Both the position numbers and the translations under genes were made by a program. The notes beneath the pieces are model-generated. The model saw only the letters and a program-made list of their open reading frames with translations, made no database searches and was not told the DNA's origin. Below, piece by piece: positions 1 through 8,652 of a stretch of DNA of 64,000 bases. Position 1 is the stretch's first letter. Each line of letters starts with the position of its first letter. Source of the DNA: Slackia sp. ZJ119 (lineage in GTDB: Bacteria; Actinomycetota; Coriobacteriia; Coriobacteriales; Eggerthellaceae); assembly GCF_011039175.1 (NCBI RefSeq), contig NZ_JAAKEN010000004.1:1-64000 (forward strand), given 5' to 3'.

Positions 1-37
1 TATGTCCAAAGTAAATCCTCTAACCTCCAAAACCTAC

Positions 38-46
38 GGGGGGGGG
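38..46 (+). repeat. Homopolymeric tract of nine G in a signal-peptide region
   Basis: Nine consecutive G residues lie between an ATG at position 2 and the long open frame of the adhesin. Read from that ATG, the frame ends at TAG 56-58. With eight G it would instead continue into the adhesin frame and give a classic signal peptide: a basic start ending in GGGK, a hydrophobic stretch VLSLILAGTLAFG and an AYA-DEA cleavage site. The tract therefore either switches expression by slippage or carries a sequencing indel. The window starts only one base before this ATG, so a still earlier start cannot be excluded. Confidence 0.7.
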
Positions 47-89
47 CAAGGTTCTTAGCCTGATCCTTGCAGGCACCCTCGCCTTCGGC

Positions 90-3000
90 ATGACCCCGGC
101 CGTCGCCCTGTCCCAGGCGGCGCTGGATGTCACTCCTGCTTATGCTGATGAAGCTTCCGCTGAGCCTTTGACGACTTGGAGCGGTTTTTCCGCAGCGGGT
201 GCCACCACGATTGAGCTTACGGCTGTACCGGCGACTTCTTTTACCTACGATGGCGAATCGCACGTTTTGGCGACGACCGACTTCACGGTCCAACTCGTTG
301 TTACCGGTGGCGATGCGGAAGGCACGTACACCTTGGCGAATGGTGCTGAGCCGAACACCCCTGCGTTGTATGAGGTAACCTCTGTTTCTGGTGCTGGAAG
401 CGCCGACAAATCGGTGAAAAACGGCGGTGCCTATACTGTCAAAATCACTGCGACCAACGGTGCGCCTAAGGTGACCTCCGAATCGGATCCTGCTCCTCTT
501 GAGTCGGGCGGGGTGAACCCTTCGAAAAGCATCTCCCTCACTGTGTCACCGCGCTCCATCGACGTCAGCAAGCTAACGCTGAAGGAGCCCATCGTCGGCG
601 TGACGCCGTTTAGCAGCCTCGATGCTGCCGGCGTTTTCGGAGATGCCACGGAAGCCAACACGGGCGAGGCTTTGAAGGACGTGCTCACCGTATCGTATCC
701 GACAAAGAATGGGGCAACTCCCGTAACAACTGCGGGCGAGGATACAGCTACTAATACTACCGTTTACACCACGGCCGGCACGTACGACGTGACGCTTGGT
801 ATCGAGTCGACAATTACGCCTGCCAACGCTGCTAACTATCAGTTGAGCGGCGGCGTCAACAAGAAGCCGGTCAAGGTCGTCGCGACGGGCACTTACGGTG
901 CGACCTTCGGCACGGGGACCGACAGCAATAACGAGGTTAAGAATCCTTCGGCAACCGCTGCCGTGTCTTTTGACGGTGTTTCTACTGGCGTGACCGCCCC
1001 TCTTTATGTCACGGCTGTGACAACCAATGCAGATAACGAGGAGGCCACGACGCCTCTTGCCTCTGCCGCCTACGAACCCGTCGTCTGGACCAACGTCGCC
1101 GACGGGTCCGCCTTGGAGGGCAACCCGGTGCTGCCTGGCGTGTACGCCCCGACGATCACCGTCGGCGGCGCGGCCGGCGCGGTCGTTCCCAACGACCTGA
1201 AGCTGACGGTCACCGGCGACATCGCAACGGCATTCGACGAGGATAACATCTATTCCAAGGTCACCTTCAACGGCGTGCCGGTTGACGATACCGGAGATAA
1301 TAAAGTTAAGCTTCAAGACGCCGACAACATCACGGCGGCCAACGTCGAGGAGCAGATCAAGAAGGGCCTGAAGATCACGTTCGGCACGGGCGACGACGCC
1401 GTTGCCGTTCCTGAAGACGCTATCGACGTCAACGTCGAGAACCTCGACGCGAAGAAGGCGACCGTAGGCATCGTGAAGGGAGCCGGCAACGGCGTCTTCG
1501 TCGGCAACTTCGACCTGCTGTTCGAGTACGGCGAGGACCTGCCCGCGGCCACCTTGGAGGACAAGGCCCTTCCGTACAACGGCTCCGAAACCGGTTGGAA
1601 GCTTGCTGACCTCGTCGAGGTGCTGCTGGAGGATAAGACCGAGCTAAAGATCCACGACAATTACAACGTCACCGCGACCTACACCGACGCCGAAGGCGAG
1701 GAGCAGACGGTGACCACCGTCGGCACGGCAAACGAGGCTGCTGCGAAGGCCGTGAAGATCTTCGACGTCGCCGACTACGAGATCACCGTCACGCCTGCGG
1801 GCAACTACGTCGGCGAGCCGCAGACCTTCGACTTCAAGATCGAACCCGTCCAGGTGACCCTCGGCAAGAAGGGCAACGCGACGGTCTCGTGGAAGGGCCT
1901 CGACGGCACCAGCGCGAACTATTACACGGCGTTCAGCGGCAAGGCCGCCCAGCCCGTTCCGACCTACACGGTGACGTTCGATCCTGCTGGGGCTAAAGAA
2001 GAAATTGAGATCACCCCGGTCTTGCCTGGGGAGAAGGTCAAGCCTGGCGACTCCACCATCGCCTACGCCAACAACACGGCCGTGGGCGACGCCACCGCCA
2101 CGGTGACCTTCGGCGGCAACTACAAGGGCACCTTGTCCACCGACTTTACCATCAACGCCGCGAGCGTCGAGGACGCAGACGTGAAGGCCCAGTCCCAGCT
2201 GGCCGAGGGCTTCAACGCCGACGGCGTGCTGAACGCCGACGACGTGGTGAACCCGGTCGTGACGCTTAGCAACGGCGCGACGCTCAAGCAGGGCGTCGAC
2301 TACGAGATCACGAACGTCTACAGGACGACGAGCCAGTCGGGCGTCCCGGCTGGCCAGACGTCCTACACCTTCGCTATCAAGGGCATCGGCAACTACGAGG
2401 GCGTCAACGACGGCGTCTTCTACACCACCGACAAGGACATCACCAAGCTGTGGGCGCCTAAGCTGACCGTCGACGAGTACCTGTACACGGGCGTGCAGAT
2501 CAAGCCCGCCGAGAACGGCTCCGGCATCAAGTTCTACAAGCCGCAGGCCGAGGGCTCCACGGCCACGCCGGTCGAGATCACGGGGCTTGTCTACGGCAGG
2601 GACTACGCGATCACCTACGGCGAGAACGTGGACGCCGGCGAGGGCACGCTGACGATCGTGGGCATGGGCGGCTACGCCGGCTCCATCGAGGTGCCGTTCA
2701 CCATCGAGGCGCTCGACATCACCGGCGCCAAGACCGACAAGATCGTCATCGAGGGCGCGGAGGATTTGGTGTACACCGGCAAGGCCTTCGAGCCTAAGGT
2801 CGACCGTCCGGCGAGCTACATCACGCCCACCAACGATGACTACGAGGGGACGGGCGAGCAGCTCTCCGACTACGTGGACGACATCGAGATCACCTACGAG
2901 AACAACACGAACGCCTCCACCAAGGAGGCCCCGGCCTACGTGGTCATCAAGGGCACCGGCAACGTGACCGGCGAGGTGAAGGTCCCCTTCGAGATCGCGC

Positions 3001-4136
3001 CCGCCGAGCTGAAGGCCGAGAACGTCGCCGTCTCCGCGGCGGTGGCCCCCGGGGCCGACGCGGCCGACGCCGTGAAGGTCACGTTCGGCGAGACGACGCT
3101 CGCGTCCGGCACCGACTACGCGGTCAAGGCCGAGGGGACGCTGCCCGGCGCCGTCAAGGCGACCGTCACCGGCACCGGCAACTTCACCGGCTCGGTGGAG
3201 AAGGAGTCCGCGGTCCTCTACGACCTGTCCGACGTGGAGTTCGTCGTCAAGGACGCGACCTACAACGGCAAGGCCCAGACGCCTGTCGTGGCCGAGGCCT
3301 ACTACATGAAGGGCGGCGAGAAGGTGGCCGTCCCGGCGTCCGCCTACACGCAGGCCGCCGGCACCTACGTCGACGCGGGCGACTATGCCGTGACCTTCGC
3401 CGGCAAGGCGTCCGCGGGCTGGACGGGCGAGGCGGCCGCCTCGTTCGCCATCGCCAAGGCCGCCGGCCCGAAGAGCGCCGAGGTCACCTACACCGAGGCC
3501 GGCGCCTACAAGGTGACGGTCCCGGGCCTGACTGAGGGCAAGGACTTCAAGGTCACGCCGAACCCCGCCCAGGGCAAGCTCGTGATCACCTACACGGGCA
3601 ACTACGAGGGCACGGCGACCGTGGACTACAAGCCTGCGGCCAAGCCCGTGGCGCCCGAGCAGCCCGCCGCCGGCAAGACCGGCTGGGTGGGCTCCGGCAA
3701 CGACTGGGCCTACTACGAAAACGGCAAGGCCGTCAAGGGCCAGTGGAAGTGGATCGGCGGCGAGTGGTACCACTTCGAGAAGAGCGGCAAGATGACCAAC
3801 ACGAAGTGGTTCCAGGACGCGGACGGCACCTGGTACCTCTTGAACCAGTCCCACAAGGGGCAGTACGGAGCCATGCTCACCGGCTGGCAGAAGGTGGGCA
3901 AGGACTGGTACTACATGGACAAGTCCGGCGCCATGCAGTCCGGCTGGGCCAAGGTCAAGGGCGAGTGGTACCTGCTGAACTCCAAGCACGACGGCACCTA
4001 CGGCCGCATGCTCACCGGCTGGCAGCAGGTCGGCGGCAAGTGGTACTACATGGACGCCTCCGGAGAGATGGCCTCCAACGAGTGGGTCGGCCGCTACTGG
4101 GTCAACGGCTCCGGCGTCTGGACGGCCACCCGCTAG
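90..4136 (+). CDS. Large wall-anchored adhesin with MBG-like repeats and choline-binding-type C-terminal repeats
   Basis: This is the open frame of a very large secreted surface protein (1348 residues from the first in-frame ATG). The true start is probably upstream, at or before position 2 and across the G9 tract; translation from 90 would lack most of the signal-peptide hydrophobic core and has no ribosome binding site. The body is a chain of beta modules with recurring YTG/YNG motifs (about residues 797, 893 and 1057) and GTGN/GNYxG motifs, typical of MBG-like domains. From about residue 1195 there are GW...WYYM/WYHF repeats of the CW_binding_1 type, which in relatives hold proteins on the wall non-covalently. 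There is no LPXTG motif. No enzymatic domain is seen, so adhesion is inference. The first kilobase has more A/T-ending codons than the rest. Confidence 0.8.
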   Translation: MTPAVALSQAALDVTPAYADEASAEPLTTWSGFSAAGATTIELTAVPATSFTYDGESHVLATTDFTVQLVVTGGDAEGTYTLANGAEPNTPALYEVTSVSGAGSADKSVKNGGAYTVKITATNGAPKVTSESDPAPLESGGVNPSKSISLTVSPRSIDVSKLTLKEPIVGVTPFSSLDAAGVFGDATEANTGEALKDVLTVSYPTKNGATPVTTAGEDTATNTTVYTTAGTYDVTLGIESTITPANAANYQLSGGVNKKPVKVVATGTYGATFGTGTDSNNEVKNPSATAAVSFDGVSTGVTAPLYVTAVTTNADNEEATTPLASAAYEPVVWTNVADGSALEGNPVLPGVYAPTITVGGAAGAVVPNDLKLTVTGDIATAFDEDNIYSKVTFNGVPVDDTGDNKVKLQDADNITAANVEEQIKKGLKITFGTGDDAVAVPEDAIDVNVENLDAKKATVGIVKGAGNGVFVGNFDLLFEYGEDLPAATLEDKALPYNGSETGWKLADLVEVLLEDKTELKIHDNYNVTATYTDAEGEEQTVTTVGTANEAAAKAVKIFDVADYEITVTPAGNYVGEPQTFDFKIEPVQVTLGKKGNATVSWKGLDGTSANYYTAFSGKAAQPVPTYTVTFDPAGAKEEIEITPVLPGEKVKPGDSTIAYANNTAVGDATATVTFGGNYKGTLSTDFTINAASVEDADVKAQSQLAEGFNADGVLNADDVVNPVVTLSNGATLKQGVDYEITNVYRTTSQSGVPAGQTSYTFAIKGIGNYEGVNDGVFYTTDKDITKLWAPKLTVDEYLYTGVQIKPAENGSGIKFYKPQAEGSTATPVEITGLVYGRDYAITYGENVDAGEGTLTIVGMGGYAGSIEVPFTIEALDITGAKTDKIVIEGAEDLVYTGKAFEPKVDRPASYITPTNDDYEGTGEQLSDYVDDIEITYENNTNASTKEAPAYVVIKGTGNVTGEVKVPFEIAPAELKAENVAVSAAVAPGADAADAVKVTFGETTLASGTDYAVKAEGTLPGAVKATVTGTGNFTGSVEKESAVLYDLSDVEFVVKDATYNGKAQTPVVAEAYYMKGGEKVAVPASAYTQAAGTYVDAGDYAVTFAGKASAGWTGEAAASFAIAKAAGPKSAEVTYTEAGAYKVTVPGLTEGKDFKVTPNPAQGKLVITYTGNYEGTATVDYKPAAKPVAPEQPAAGKTGWVGSGNDWAYYENGKAVKGQWKWIGGEWYHFEKSGKMTNTKWFQDADGTWYLLNQSHKGQYGAMLTGWQKVGKDWYYMDKSGAMQSGWAKVKGEWYLLNSKHDGTYGRMLTGWQQVGGKWYYMDASGEMASNEWVGRYWVNGSGVWTATR

Positions 4137-4149
4137 GCAGCGCCTAGGC

Positions 4150-5400
4150 TGACCGCCTGACGCCTCCCCGAGGCCGGGCCTGGGGCTTCCGCCCCGGCCT
4201 CCGGTCCCGGCGGCAGGGGGTCCGGGCCAGTCCCCGCCCTCGTCCTTCGGGGCCGGGCCAGGGGCTTTTCGCCCGTCCTTCTGCCGCCGGGCCCCTTGGG
4301 GGGCTGCCTTCCCGAGGCTAATGCCAGGGTCTGGGCTTCGGCTTGGCTTCTGGTCCCGGTTGCCCGGGGCGAGGGCTCTTGCCCGCGCCCTTGGCGCCCG
4401 CGCCGGGATCTGGGCTTCGGCCCGTGCTCTCGGCTCCAAGGCTGGGAGTTCTGACCTAGCTCGCAAGTCACGACCTGGGCTTTGGCCCTCAGTGGCCGAG
4501 GCTGGGGTTTCCGCCTAGCTTCCGGCCCCAGCGGCTGGGGCTTGAGGCTCGGACTTCGGTCCTCGTCTCTGGCTCCGGCGGACCGGGGCGAGGGTTACGC
4601 CTGGGTCTTTGGTCTTAGGGCTGAGGGTTTGGGCCCGTTTCGGCCTTCGGCTCTGCGGCCGAGGCCAGAGCCTCCGCCCCGGATCTCCGGCCTCAGCGGC
4701 TGGGATTTGGGCTTTGGACCAGCTTCTGGCTCCGGTGGACAGGGACGAGGGTTCGGGCTTGGCCTGTGCTTCGGGCCTTCGGCTCTGCGGCTGGAGGCTT
4801 GGCTTCGCCTCGTCCTTTTCAGCTGGGACCTGGGCTTTTGTCAGGACCTTAGGTTCTTGAGCCGAGGGTTCGGGCCTGGCTTGTGCTTCGGGCCTTCGCG
4901 GTTGGGGGCTAGGGTTTTGATCCTCGCTCCTGACTTCTGCGGCTGGAAGTTCAGGCTTGACCCTCTCCTTGTCCTTAGGAGCTGGGATTTGGGCTTTGGC
5001 CCAGCTTCTGGCACCGGTGGACAGGGGCGAGGGCTTTCGCCCCGTCTTCGGCCTGGGGCCGAGGGTTCGGGCCTGGCCTGTGCTTCGGGCCTTCGTGGTT
5101 GGGGCTGGGGTTTCGGTCCTCGCCCTTGGCTTCGGCGGCCGGGGTTCAGGCTTCGGCCTCTGCTCTTGTTCTTCGGGACTGGGCTTGAGGCTTGAGGCTT
5201 GGGGACTTCTGCCTGGTTTCGGGCCTTTTCGGCTAGGACCTGGGCTGTCTCCCAGCTTCCGTCTCCGGCGGTCGCGACCTGGGCTTCAGCCTGCGGCCTC
5301 GGCCGTTGGTCCTCAGTGGGGGTTCCGACTTCGTTTGGAGCCGAAACCCCCACCGAGGACCTTGCGCGAGCGTGGCCATCACCGCTTCTGCTCGCTTGCA
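4150..5400. repeat. Degenerate GC-rich repeat region, about 1.25 kb, apparently non-coding
   Basis: This stretch is built from diverged copies of related phrases rich in gggctt, cttcgg and gagggttcggg. One clear pair is 4699-4760 and 4981-5035, sharing gctgggatttgggctttgg followed by ccagcttctggc and ccggtggacaggg. Another is 4862-4920 and 5060-5117, sharing ccgagggttcgggcctggc and gtgcttcgggccttcg. Open frames exist in several frames on both strands, but they are Gly/Leu/Arg/Trp-rich, overlap one another, lack ribosome binding sites and resemble no family I know. I read the region as decayed tandem or nested repeats downstream of the adhesin. A structured RNA cannot be excluded. Confidence 0.6.
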
Positions 5401-6112
5401 TGCAAAGTCGCTGCCGGTTCGGGCGATTCCCGTGACTGGTGGCGCTTCATGTCATCGCCTCCGTCGCAGGGCAACCTTTCTCATTCGACCTGCGGCGTGG
5501 CTACCGGCGTCGGGCGACCTTTCACTTCAGCCGGACGCCATCGAAAGGGCCGGGGGCCCAAGGACAACCTTTCTTCAAGCCAGCCCCCGGTCATTTTCAC
5601 TTCGCGCGTTCCTATCTGGTGAAACGCTGCTTAAAGCCGTTTTGCTCCGAGTCCGCATGACGGCGTTCGGCGATCTCGGACCTTGTTTGTGCACGTCGAT
5701 GCAAGGCTGCTTCCGCCAGCTTGCAGGCTGCCGCTGCGTGGAGAGCCGTCCTATCGACTTGGAGGCTGCCTGCGGCCCGAGACCGCTCCCGCCTCCTTTC
5801 GATGTGGAGGAATTGTGTAGTGAAGATGCATCGGGTAGTTTTCGGGGGTTTCAGCATCAATTTGCTATTATCCCTAGTTGGAAATAATCAAATATAGGGC
5901 ACATATGCGGTGATTTCCTACGAAAAAGGGGAGCGCTGCGTTGAAAAAGGGGCTCGGAAGGTGCGTTTCGACCCCAGAAAGCCGGTTTTTGCGCCAAAAA
6001 GATGCGAAACAGTGTCAATTCGGCAGATATAATCTCCAACACACATATTCTTCACATAAGTGAGCGCCCTTCACAAGGGCCGACAGCTCTTTCCGCCTCA
6101 CGTCGGCTTTGA
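5401..6112. other. Gene-free stretch with short repeats and an A/T-richer end
   Basis: I see no gene here. Positions 5460-5610 repeat a short phrase (caacctttct, gacctttcac, gacaacctttctt, cattttcacttc). Positions 5840-6060 are markedly richer in A/T and contain two copies of gaaaaagggg (5922-5931 and 5943-5952). A 61-codon minus-strand frame crosses the A/T-rich part, but it has no ribosome binding site. The block could be an interspersed repeat or the downstream region of the minus-strand gene ending at 6113. Confidence 0.4.
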
Positions 6113-7069
6113 TCAGCGTCTCTCGAGACGTGCGAGGATGGCGCCCACCAACTCCTCGCCCTCGATGCGCGAGATGGCGAAGCTCTTCTTGCCGGCGTCC
6201 TTGAGCGACGCGCCGACGAAGTAGCCCTGCGTGCCGTCCAAGATGAGGAACCTGTCGTGGAAAGCCGTCGTGCGGCGAACTTCCAGCTGCGGGTACTGCG
6301 CGTTGAAGGTGTCGACGTCGTGCTGGTCGAGGCGCGTGCGAGGATGTGTCCACGCGGTGACGTTCACACCGTCCGTCTTCTTTGCCAGGATGCTAAGCGT
6401 GTCCGTGTCTACGTAGCCGTCTATAAGCACTATTTTGCGCTTTGCCTGCCGCACGAGTGACACCAGAAGCTCGAATGCGTCCCAGACCTGGCCGTCGAAG
6501 AACACCTTCTGCTTGGGAGCCTCGTGCGTGTTCATATAGTCGAACACCCGCTCGAAACGCTCGTCGGTGGTTTTCTGGTATTCCAGCTGGCGCAGTTCCA
6601 CGCCACGCACCTGCTCGAACAGAGCGGCGTTGCTGGCGATGAAGTGGCGCATCTCGACGAAGGACTTCATAATCTGCACGCTCACACGCACGGCCGTCTC
6701 GCTCTTGAGGATTGCCGAGAGCATCGCCACGCCCTGTTCGCTGTATACGTAAGGCGGTGTTCGTCTGCCGCCGCGACCCCCGGTTTTTGCTCTTCCAATT
6801 TGGAAGAGCAAAGAGGCCCATTCGTTAGAAGTAAGTTTGAAGCGAAATTCGTTCGGAAACCTTTCGGCGTTCCTGCCTGCGGCTTTGTTCAAATTGCCTG
6901 TTTCGACCTGATATAGGACAGCCAGATCGCTGTCGAGCATGACTTGGGTGCCGCGCACCGTGTATATGAGGTCGCGTATGGCTGGCTCGTTCGCGGGAAC
7001 GATTGCAACCGATGCGTTTTCTTCTGCTTCCATGGATTCGGCGGATAGGTCCTTCTCTTTTCCTGCCAT
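6113..7069 (-). CDS. ORF6N-domain protein with C-terminal phospholipase-D-like domain
   Basis: This encodes a 318-residue soluble protein. Residues about 27-115 match the ORF6N (KilA-N-related) DNA-binding module: a conserved opening around the IRGTQVMLDSDLAVLYQVET-like segment, then RFPNEFRF and YVYSEQGVAMLSAIL. The C-terminal third carries HDRFLILD, an HxRxxxxD variant of the phospholipase-D HKD motif, then YFVGASLKDAGKKSF, as in other ORF6N proteins with this tail. I chose the ATG at 7069 because GAAGGGA precedes it at good spacing; the frame stays open 31 codons upstream without one. ORF6N domains are common in phages and in stand-alone chromosomal genes. No other phage gene lies nearby and the true role is unknown. 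Confidence 0.75.
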   Translation of the reverse strand: MAGKEKDLSAESMEAEENASVAIVPANEPAIRDLIYTVRGTQVMLDSDLAVLYQVETGNLNKAAGRNAERFPNEFRFKLTSNEWASLLFQIGRAKTGGRGGRRTPPYVYSEQGVAMLSAILKSETAVRVSVQIMKSFVEMRHFIASNAALFEQVRGVELRQLEYQKTTDERFERVFDYMNTHEAPKQKVFFDGQVWDAFELLVSLVRQAKRKIVLIDGYVDTDTLSILAKKTDGVNVTAWTHPRTRLDQHDVDTFNAQYPQLEVRRTTAFHDRFLILDGTQGYFVGASLKDAGKKSFAISRIEGEELVGAILARLERR

Positions 7070-7577
7070 GGCTTGCGTCCCTTCGCTCTTGATCTCGTGA
7101 GGCGAATTATGCCAAGCGGGGAAGGCGCTTATGGCAGGAGCACCTTTCCTGTCGGTCTCCATTCAGCCGCTGTCGCCTGGCGGGCTTTGGCCTGCGCAGC
7201 GTCGAGGGCCCTGCGCATCAGGGTGCGTCAAGCGAGAGCGGGCGCGGTCATGCGGACCGTCCGCACCGGCATTGCGTGCAAGCGCACACCGTCGCACCGT
7301 GAAACGATGCACCGGCGAGCTGCGCAACGCCGCACCGGAGCAATCGTGGCAGGCAATCGATGCCGCTGTCGAAAGCGCTGCGTTCGTCCGTGCTCCCCAA
7401 GCCGTCTGCCGCCGCAGCTCAAAGGCAGACTCGTTGGCGGGGGAGGCCCTCTTCTTTCCCTTGTCAGGCCATTTGTGGTTTTCGCAGTTCTTCGCGTCGT
7501 CCAAACAATGGCGCCTGTCGCCAACAAGCGGCGAGTCTGCCTTTTCGCCTCTCAGGGTCCGGCGAGTTGCGCGGATC
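7070..7577. other. Intergenic stretch without a recognisable gene
   Basis: The start region of the ORF6N gene is followed by about 500 bases in which short frames overlap in all directions, with Arg/Ala/Ser-rich translations and no ribosome binding sites. I see no RNA gene or clear promoter here. It leads directly into the 50-bp repeat array. Confidence 0.4.
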
Positions 7578-7920
7578 TGCAGGCTGCGTCGGCGCTCGGA
7601 GGCAAATGCTGGGGGCTTCGTGCAGTTGTGCAGGCTGTGGCAGCGTTTGACAACGGATCCCTGTTTTCTGTGCAGTTATGCAGGCTGTGGCAGAGCGGTT
7701 CTGCATATATCCGAATAAGTTATATTAAACTAACTTTTCCATTTCCAAAAGGCCAGGTCAGAAGGCAGGGGAGAAGCGGCTGCTGCAGCGCGTTCTGCCA
7801 TAAGCTGCACAACTGCACAAGAATCGGCTTCTCGTTGTCAAACGCTGCCACAGCCTGCAGATTTGTACCAAGATCGGCCTTCTGCTGCCGAATGCTGCCA
7901 CAACCGGTAAAACTGTACAG
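7578..7920. repeat. Inverted arrays of a 50-bp repeat around an A/T-rich centre
   Basis: Three direct copies of a unit beginning tgcaggctgtggcagcgttt start at 7578, 7629 and 7679, spaced 51 and 50 bases; the first is the most diverged. Three copies in the opposite orientation follow, with the matching segment at about 7791-7810, 7840-7859 and 7890-7909, again 50 bases apart. The six copies flank about 75 bases (7715-7790) containing the A/T-rich stretch atatccgaataagttatatt. A transcript could fold into a very long imperfect hairpin. There is no conserved coding frame, ribosome binding site or transposase. It resembles a REP/BIME-like or miniature inverted-repeat element; I do not recognise the family. 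Confidence 0.7.
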
Positions 7921-8389
7921 AGGCCGGAACGCCAAGCCCGCCGCTCGCGGTCCGCATCCTGCCCCGGGTCCTGCGTTTCGCGTTCTGCCAAGGCCGCCGC
8001 CGTTGGAGAGGGCACAGACGCCGAGGGAGCGCAGGTGTCGGGGGCGGGGCGGCTCGTTTTATGCAGCGAAGCCCTGGAAATATTCAGTTTCTGGGTCCGC
8101 CCGGAAGGCCGCGAAAAAACGAATGATGCATTTTGCGCTCGCCTTCGCGTTTATTACACCATTTTGCCTCGATTTGCGCCGCCGGATGGCGCCTTCCCGC
8201 GCAAAGCCGATGTTTCCGCTTTTGCGCATCAGGAAACCCCAGGTCGCGAATCGAAGCGCTTCTGCATACTCGGCCAGCGTTCGCCGTTTGGTGCATTTTT
8301 TACCGAAGGGGAGCCCGAGAGGTTCATTTGTTTTTTCAGCCTTCCTCGACGTGCCGCCCTGTCGCTGTTTTCACCCGCTTGCTTGCGCA
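7921..8389. other. Intergenic stretch without a recognisable gene
   Basis: About 470 bases between the inverted repeat array and the pyrimidine-rich array. Open frames cross it on both strands but lack start signals and family resemblance, and the long plus-strand frame continues antisense through the flippase gene. I see no RNA gene. Confidence 0.35.
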
Positions 8390-8652
8390 TTTTTCTGCTC
8401 GGCGCGTTCTGCTACGGTGTTCTGCTACGGTGTTCTGCTGCTGCGCCCGCGCTCTATGCCCTCTTCTCTGGGGCGCTTTGCACTCTTGCCGTGTTTCGCG
8501 TTCTGCTGCGTTCCGTTTCTGCCTGTACTTTTCTGCCGCCTCTCGTGCTTCTGCTGGCATCCCGCTTCTGCCGAGCCCTGCCTCCTGCCGGTTTTCCGCG
8601 CTCTACCGCGTCTCGCGTTCCGCTTCCCACTGCGCTCCGCGTTCTACCGCGT
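8390..8652. repeat. Pyrimidine-rich degenerate array with a TTCTGC core
   Basis: The plus strand carries many irregularly spaced copies of TTCTGC, including an exact short tandem (gttctgctacggt repeated at about 8408-8435), and variants such as gttctaccgcgtctaccgc near the end. The array runs up to the stop codon of the flippase. It resembles the longer array beyond the other end of that gene (10690-11285) in strand bias and core word, suggesting a common origin. Confidence 0.5.

Noticed and set aside
1644-4466. A 940-codon open frame antisense to the adhesin
   Set aside because: High-GC codon bias keeps the antisense frame open. The translation is Gly/Leu/Val/Arg/His-rich with no domain, and the sense strand has clear modules.
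4482-5195. A 237-codon plus-strand frame in the repeat field
   Set aside because: Gly/Leu/Trp/Arg-rich, no ribosome binding site, overlapped by equally long frames in other phases; explained by repeat composition.
5857-6042. A 61-codon minus-strand frame near the ORF6N gene
   Set aside because: No Shine-Dalgarno, no recognisable domain, and it lies in the A/T-rich repeat-like block.
6113-7069. Prophage
   Set aside because: ORF6N domains occur in phages, but no integrase, capsid, terminase or attachment-site repeat is present nearby.
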